Of a DNA stretch of 9,430 bases, positions 5,665-9,430 are shown piece by piece. The position numbers were made by a program, and so were the translations under genes. The notes under the pieces are model-generated. The model saw only the letters and a program-made list of their open reading frames with translations, searched no databases and was not told the origin of the DNA. Numbering within the stretch: the stretch's first letter is position 1; each line of letters starts with the position of its first letter. The stretch comes from Chloroflexota bacterium (GTDB lineage Bacteria; Chloroflexota; Anaerolineae; B4-G1; SLSP01): the NCBI GenBank assembly GCA_022707665.1, contig JAKJAE010000043.1, forward strand, positions 3,546 through 12,975, read 5' to 3'.

Positions 5665-7194
5665 TCAGGCTTCGGCGTTTGCGCCAGCCCACTGACTGAT
5701 GCGGAAGATCACGAACTCCGCAGGCTTGACCGGAGCCATGCCGACCTCGATGATGAGCTGGCCCAGATCGCGGATCTCCGGCGGGTTGAGCTCATCATCA
5801 CACTTGACGTAGAAAGCCTCGTCGGGTGTGCTACCAAACAGGGCTCCGCCCAGCCAGAGGGTGCGCAGGAACGACGTGACGTCGCGCCTCACCCGTGCCC
5901 ACAGCATACGATCGTTGGGTTCAAAGACGACCCATTGCAGGCCAACGTCGAGCGAGGCCTCGGCCATGATGAAGAGCCGCCGGACGTTGACATAGCGCCA
6001 CGAGCCGTCGCTGCTCAGTGTGCGACCGCCCCAGACACGGATGCCGCGACCGGGGAAGGTGCGGATGCAGTTGACGCCGATGGGATTCAGGGTGTCCTGT
6101 TCGCCCTTGCTTAGCCTGAGCTCCAGGTCAATGGCGCCGCGTACAACCTCGTTGGCGGGGGCTTTGTGCACGCCGCGCTCAGAGTCCGTGCGGTTGTAGA
6201 TGCCGGCCATATGGCCACCGGGTGGGATCAGCTTGCTGGTGCTCCCGCTGCCGCTCAGGTCGGCGACACGGATCCAGGGGTAGTAGAGTGCCGCATAGGA
6301 GGTGTCGAAGTTGACCGCGAGGCGCCACTCCTGGGCCTGCTGGGCGCTGAGGCCCGGCGGCGTGTCGAGGATCGCGAAGCGGTACTTGAGTGACTCGCAG
6401 TGTGCGATCATGGCGTTCTGGATCATCTTGACCCGTTCCTTCGCGGCGTCGGAGCCATCATAGCCGGCCATGGCGTCAGGAGCGACCAGGAGCCGGACCT
6501 CCTCGATAGCCTCCAGGCCTGCCATCCCTGTCCGACTTGCCGCGTCGCCACTGAAGTCATCGGCCGTCAGGGGGGCGATGCCACCGCCGCTCAGCGGGTA
6601 GACGCCGTCGGCAGGGAGAGCGGTTGCTGAGCCAACCTCGGTGACGTCGACCGCGGAGAACTCAGCGTCTCCCACGTAGTTGGGCTCACCCTTCTTCATC
6701 GTGAGGTCAGCCTTGGTCTCACCTCCAACGCTGACGGAGAAGGTCTCGCCTTCCCCCGCTTTGACGGTGACCGCGAGGCTGGTGGGGCCACCGGCTTTGG
6801 CAACTGCCTTGAAGCTGTGGCCGCGGCCCCTGGAGGGTATTGTGGCCGACGCTGATGCCGGTGCCTGGCCGCCCTCTTTGAGCGCTCGGAGGCTGACGAC
6901 ATAGCATGGGCCGCCGCCGTTGGCGAAGTAGCCATAGACGGCGTCAGGCAGATAGGCGCCAGGGGTGAAGTCGCCGAAGATGCTGACGAACTGGGTCCAG
7001 CTCGTCACAAGCGTAGGCTTGTTCAGCACCGCCTCGGCGACGACACGCTGACCGGTACTCGGGTCGATCCGCTTGATTGAAGCTTCAGCCGTGATGCCGA
7101 CAAAGGCGGCCATTGAGGTTCCGGCAGCCTCAATGGGTTTCGTCCCGCGGTCGACTTCTTCGATGTAGACACCAGGAGACTTGTACTCAGGCAT
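5665..7194 (-). CDS. Contractile tail sheath protein
   Basis: A 509-aa sheath subunit. It encloses the tube in the extended state and drives it forward on contraction. The N-terminus PEYKSPGVYIEEVDRG and GTSMAAFVGIT (25-35) are the family hallmark that supplies the N-terminal linking strand. Residues about 105-225 form a Gly/Ala/Thr-rich beta-type insertion (surface domain, variable among sheaths). AILDTPPG (274-281), DTSYAALYYPWIRV (297-310) and HMAGIYNRTDSERGVHKAPAN (328-348) follow. The C-terminal core holds NCIRTFPGRGIRVWGGRTL (375-393), WLGGALFGSTPDEAFYVKCD (447-466) and the last strand VEFVIFRIS-like PAEFVIFRISQ (491-501). The start chosen is ATG at 7194, because AGGAG lies 8 nt upstream. 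An in-frame ATG at 7212 would add six residues but contains that Shine-Dalgarno site. Only one sheath gene is seen here, whereas Afp/PVC systems carry several. Confidence 0.95.
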   Translation of the reverse strand: MPEYKSPGVYIEEVDRGTKPIEAAGTSMAAFVGITAEASIKRIDPSTGQRVVAEAVLNKPTLVTSWTQFVSIFGDFTPGAYLPDAVYGYFANGGGPCYVVSLRALKEGGQAPASASATIPSRGRGHSFKAVAKAGGPTSLAVTVKAGEGETFSVSVGGETKADLTMKKGEPNYVGDAEFSAVDVTEVGSATALPADGVYPLSGGGIAPLTADDFSGDAASRTGMAGLEAIEEVRLLVAPDAMAGYDGSDAAKERVKMIQNAMIAHCESLKYRFAILDTPPGLSAQQAQEWRLAVNFDTSYAALYYPWIRVADLSGSGSTSKLIPPGGHMAGIYNRTDSERGVHKAPANEVVRGAIDLELRLSKGEQDTLNPIGVNCIRTFPGRGIRVWGGRTLSSDGSWRYVNVRRLFIMAEASLDVGLQWVVFEPNDRMLWARVRRDVTSFLRTLWLGGALFGSTPDEAFYVKCDDELNPPEIRDLGQLIIEVGMAPVKPAEFVIFRISQWAGANAEA

Positions 7195-7202
7195 CGTCGT
7201 CA

Positions 7203-7209
7203 CTCCTTT
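7203..7209 (-). promoter_or_regulatory. Shine-Dalgarno site that fixes the sheath start
   Basis: On the - strand AAAGGAG (written CTCCTTT on +) lies 8 nt before ATG 7194. The alternative ATG at 7212 overlaps this site and has no good Shine-Dalgarno of its own, while the family N-terminus begins at MPEYKSPGVY. The shorter start is therefore preferred. Confidence 0.75.
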
Positions 7210-7238
7210 CATGGTGACTTGGCGGCATCAGACGTACA

Positions 7239-7344
7239 GAGGCGGGCGAGGCGCCCGCGGTCCGAGAGACGCTGGGCACGGCGTTGTGCGTCGGCGATCT
7301 CTGCGGCAGATCGGAGGCGGGCGAGACGCCCGCGGTCCAAGAGA
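7239..7344. repeat. Two palindromic intergenic repeats ('TAGVSPA'-type), 75 nt apart
   Basis: Copy A (7239-7269) and copy B (7314-7344) are 31 nt long and differ at only two bases (7251/7326 and 7264/7339). Each core is a hairpin GCGGGCG-AGR-CGCCCGC: arms 7242-7248/7252-7258 and 7317-7323/7327-7333. A truncated third GAGGCGGG follows at about 7343-7350. Translated on the - strand, such units give the spurious peptide WTAGVSPA or RTAGASPA, familiar from dispersed intergenic repeats in several environmental phyla. The pair sits in the 173-nt gap between the cap gene and the sheath gene, the widest gap in this operon. Confidence 0.8.
7295..7313. repeat. Inverted repeat between the two palindromic repeats
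   Basis: CGATCT (7295-7300) and AGATCG (7308-7313) are perfect inverted arms around CTGCGGC. An alternative pairing is TCTGC/GCAGA within the same stretch. With the two flanking hairpins it makes three potential stem-loops in the untranslated spacer before the sheath gene. No T-run follows. Confidence 0.5.
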
Positions 7345-7367
7345 GAGGCGGGTCTTTCTTTGGGATG

Positions 7368-8231
7368 TCACACCTCCATATCGTAATCTCCGGTCGTGGC
7401 CGGGACCGCAATCTGGCGCTGCTTGGGTTTGCCTTCTGACGTCCAGGCGATGAGCGTGTATTCGCCGGGCGGCATGCTCCCCAAAGTGAACCGGCCTGCG
7501 TGATCGGTTGTGGTGGCGTACCCCGTGCCCTGGACTGCTATATCGGTGCCGGGCAAAGGCTCTCCGGATTTGCTGTCACGCAGGGTGCCGGCGATCAGGA
7601 CGAGATCGGTGCGAGACACATCGGGAACCAGGCTGATGGTATCGGGCAGGTGTTGCGCCTGTCCAAAACGAAGGATGCGCGTGCGCACGATCGGGCCGGT
7701 GATCTCCTGCCAGGGATCGAGCGCAAGGGTGACGACGTACGAGACACCTGGGCGCATCTCGTTATCGAGTACGTTCCAGAGGTCCGAGGGATCCTCCAGG
7801 ACGTCGTGTTGGGCCAGTCTCGCCTGGATGTCGAAGGGCGGGTTCTGGACAGTTCCCACGAGGAACCTGGAGGGCAGTGTGGGATGGCGGAACAGCGCGA
7901 GCATACAGCGGGTCAACAGCCGGTGCTCGTCTTCGGGATCGGCAGCCCAGGCGGTGATCATATAGGAGCAGTCGACGCGGAGCGGCGTGCGTTTCAAGTG
8001 CGCCGTTGGCGCGCCGGCATTTGACGGTGAGGATGTCGGGCGCTCCCATTGGTGCTGACGCAGGACGTTGTTTTCACGGACGTCGTAGAGGAAGAGGTTG
8101 ACGGTCGGCTTCGAGATACGCGAGCTCCAGTCGCGCTTAGGCAGGTCGAAGCTGATGTCGAGCTCACCGTTCTTGACAGGCAGCTCGGCAATGAGGAGTT
8201 GGCGCAGGGTCTCATCCAGATCAGCAAGCAT
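7368..8231 (-). CDS. DUF4255 tail terminator/cap protein (Afp16/Pvc16-type) with C-terminal regulatory-like beta domain
   Basis: A 287-aa protein. Residues 1-190 match the DUF4255 (Pvc16 N-terminal) domain: a helical start MLADLDETLRQLL, PTVNLFLYDVRENNVLRQ (42-59), the segment LRVDCSYMITAWAADPEDEH (84-103), LLTRCMLALFRHP (105-117) and SYVVTLALDP (164-173). Afp16/Pvc16 caps the distal end of tube and sheath and sets their length; this is established for Afp/PVC and inferred here. Residues about 211-287 form a separate beta-rich domain (LVLIAGTLRDSKSGEPLPG, then DHAGRFTLGSMPPGEYTLIA) resembling carboxypeptidase-regulatory-like/prealbumin-fold domains, which often bind or decorate surfaces. Such fusions would place an exposed domain at the tip opposite the baseplate. 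The ATG start follows the DUF4157 stop after 1 nt, so the two are probably translationally coupled. A 173-nt repeat-bearing gap then separates it from the sheath. Confidence 0.9.
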   Translation of the reverse strand: MLADLDETLRQLLIAELPVKNGELDISFDLPKRDWSSRISKPTVNLFLYDVRENNVLRQHQWERPTSSPSNAGAPTAHLKRTPLRVDCSYMITAWAADPEDEHRLLTRCMLALFRHPTLPSRFLVGTVQNPPFDIQARLAQHDVLEDPSDLWNVLDNEMRPGVSYVVTLALDPWQEITGPIVRTRILRFGQAQHLPDTISLVPDVSRTDLVLIAGTLRDSKSGEPLPGTDIAVQGTGYATTTDHAGRFTLGSMPPGEYTLIAWTSEGKPKQRQIAVPATTGDYDMEV

Positions 8232-8232
8232 G

Positions 8233-9430
8233 CTAGATCCCCAGGAGCTCGCCCAGTTGCCATCCGATGGTCTGAGTGTAGGCCGGTCGATCGGGGTCGG
8301 CCCAGAGACTCGTGAGGCCCTGGTCGGCTGCGGTCATCAGGCTGGCCAGGCCGCCGGAGATGGTGTAATCGCCCTGCTCGTCGCCGGTAATCGCCTGTCC
8401 CAGTGCACCGACGCCTTCATCCAGGAGACGCCCCGCGCCGTAGCCGGCCGTCCCGGCGCCGATGACGGCGCCCAATGTGCCCAGCGCAGTGGCTGCCCCC
8501 GCACCTGTCAGGAGTCCAGCCCCACCGCCTGTCAGGGCGGAACCGGCGCTAGCCGTCAGACCGGCACTGCCGCCCGCTGCAAAGAGGCTTGACCCGAACA
8601 TGCTGGAGATCGAGCCTGCGAGACCGGTTGCCCCGCTGAAGGCGCTCAGGCCGCCCAGGGTCCTTTCATACCAGGGCTTGCTTTCATCCAGCATGTCCCG
8701 TCCGCCGGTGACCAGACCGATCGCCGATGTGATACCGCCCAGGGCCCCAAGGCCAGGAGTGCTCGTCATTTCGGGTGCCGTTACGCCAGCCAGTTGGGCC
8801 AACGGGAGATTCGCAGTCTCCGCGGCGCCCTGGGCGAGCGTCCCACCCAGGCCGACAATATCGGAAATGGTCCCCAGGCCTAGCTCATCGAGGAACCCGC
8901 GTTGAACGTGTGGTGCCGGTAAGGCTGGGCCTGGTGTGGCTGCCGTTGACTCCGTAGCGGTGAGTGACCGAGTGGTCGAAGCGCCAGCCTGGAGCGCCGC
9001 TGCGCTGGCTTCCAGTTCCAGAGCGTCGTCGGCGGCACCGACGACGAGTGGCCCGCCTGAGACCACGGCATCGGCTGTGCGCTGCTGGACAACGTGGGCA
9101 ATCTCGTGACCAAGCAGGTGCTCATCCGCCGGGTCCGCGAACTGGCTAAGGAAGATGTCGTTGCCAAGCGTGAAGGCAGAGGCGCTCACGCTCAGGCTAA
9201 GGGCGTTGGCTTCGGCATCATCGTGGATGCGCACTTTATCGAGCGGGACGCCGTAGCTGTTCTCCCAGTGGGTCCGGGTCGCTTCATCGAGTGAGCGTCC
9301 TCGTCCCAGGCTGCCATAGATGCGACTCGCCAGCCGGTTGCTGATGGGGCCGCCAGCGAATCCAACCTCGGGAAAGGGCCATGCGGCATCGAACTGCCGA
9401 GCGGCATCGAACTGCCGAGCGGCATCGGAC
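8233..9430 (-). CDS. DUF4157 (eCIS core domain) protein with Gly/Ala-rich C-terminus, candidate CIS cargo; N-terminus outside window
   Basis: The frame is open to the right edge (398 visible residues), so the GTG at 9234 is internal, not the start. From the visible N-terminal end there are degenerate hexapeptides DAARQF, DAARQF, DAAWPF. The DUF4157 domain follows: GGPISNRLASRIYG, then GRGRSLDEATRTHWENSYGV and KVRIHDDAEA, AFTLGNDIFL, and HLLGHEIAHVVQQR with HEIAH at visible residues 108-112, a zincin-like motif. After a Pro/Ala/Thr linker and a 'VQRGFL' segment, residues about 185-335 are Gly/Ala-rich and hydrophobic with GxxxG spacing (for example GAVIGAGTAGYGAG), like membrane-active or pretoxin regions. 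No catalytic toxin domain is recognised. DUF4157 marks many eCIS-linked proteins and effector leaders, so a loaded cargo is plausible. The stop lies 1 nt before the cap gene start. It could instead be a structural or assembly protease. Confidence 0.85.
   Translation of the reverse strand, partial: SDAARQFDAARQFDAAWPFPEVGFAGGPISNRLASRIYGSLGRGRSLDEATRTHWENSYGVPLDKVRIHDDAEANALSLSVSASAFTLGNDIFLSQFADPADEHLLGHEIAHVVQQRTADAVVSGGPLVVGAADDALELEASAAALQAGASTTRSLTATESTAATPGPALPAPHVQRGFLDELGLGTISDIVGLGGTLAQGAAETANLPLAQLAGVTAPEMTSTPGLGALGGITSAIGLVTGGRDMLDESKPWYERTLGGLSAFSGATGLAGSISSMFGSSLFAAGGSAGLTASAGSALTGGGAGLLTGAGAATALGTLGAVIGAGTAGYGAGRLLDEGVGALGQAITGDEQGDYTISGGLASLMTAADQGLTSLWADPDRPAYTQTIGWQLGELLGI
9373..9430. 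repeat. 18-bp in-frame tandem repeat in the DUF4157 gene
   Basis: The unit GCGGCATCGAACTGCCGA (+ strand) is perfect at 9383-9400 and 9401-9418. A third copy starts at 9419 and runs to the window edge with one mismatch at 9428. A diverged half-unit precedes it at 9373-9382. On the coding strand this gives hexapeptides DAARQF, DAARQF, DAAWPF ahead of the DUF4157 domain. The length is a multiple of three, so copy-number change keeps the frame. More copies may lie beyond the edge. Confidence 0.85.

Noticed and set aside
5153..6114. Long + strand frames opposite tube 1 and sheath (180 and 164 aa)
   Set aside because: Antisense shadows of GC-rich coding DNA; no start signals or recognisable domains.
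7195..7212. Upstream ATG (7212) as the sheath start
   Set aside because: It overlaps the Shine-Dalgarno site serving ATG 7194, and the family N-terminus begins at the downstream Met.
7239..7344. Two 31-nt repeats separated by 44 nt, resembling a minimal CRISPR array
   Set aside because: Only two copies plus a fragment, each a very GC-rich hairpin of a kind known as dispersed intergenic repeats; no cas genes or leader in view.
7187..7411. A 74-aa frame containing TAGVSPA- and TAGASPA-like peptides
   Set aside because: Spurious translation of the palindromic repeats; no Shine-Dalgarno and no domain.
9192..9425. A 77-aa - strand frame beginning MPLGSSMPLGSS, suggesting a separate small gene with repeats
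   Set aside because: It is the DUF4157 gene read in another frame; its repeats come from the same 18-bp tandem DNA repeat, and the DUF4157 frame is open and matches the family through this stretch.

Overview
The window is GC-rich bacterial DNA. It carries one end of a contractile injection system (CIS; phage-tail-like, extracellular eCIS type) cluster next to ordinary metabolic and transport genes. No sequence here fixes the taxonomy. The CIS subtype, a murQ gene, intergenic palindromes of the 'TAGVSPA' kind and the codon style would fit a Chloroflexota (for example Thermomicrobia-like) or similar soil/thermal bacterium; this is a low-confidence inference.

Left part (1-985), + strand: the 3' end of murQ (N-acetylmuramic acid 6-phosphate etherase), a short intergenic stretch with a candidate sigma70 promoter, and a complete yjbQ/UPF0047 gene. 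A strong GC-rich hairpin (924-963) then separates this + strand block from the convergent - strand block.

Middle (985-3976), - strand: an MFS transporter and, upstream of it in the direction of transcription, an amidase-signature hydrolase with an intact Lys-cisSer-Ser triad. They may form an amide uptake/hydrolysis pair, although a 229-nt gap separates them.

Right part (4032-9430), - strand: the CIS module, transcribed right to left. The order is a DUF4157 protein (open at the right edge, candidate cargo/effector), the DUF4255 tail-terminator/cap protein (Afp16/Pvc16 type, with an extra C-terminal beta-sandwich domain), a 173-nt gap holding palindromic repeats, the tail sheath, a gp19-type tube, a T4 baseplate-like (PF12322-like) small protein, a 67-aa charged small protein, and a second, divergent gp19-type tube. 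The genes are tightly packed (1-nt gap, 8-nt overlap, good Shine-Dalgarno sites), so this reads as an operon. Together they would build the tube, its contractile sheath and its distal cap. LysM, spike, baseplate wedge (gp25, gp6/J) and AAA+ ATPase genes are not here. The run stops at the second tube, 55 nt before the amidase. The missing parts must lie beyond the right edge or elsewhere, or the system is incomplete.

The points most worth following are the DUF4157 protein with a glycine-zipper-like C-terminus and an in-frame 18-bp tandem repeat, the abrupt end of the CIS gene run, and the palindromic elements between structural genes.
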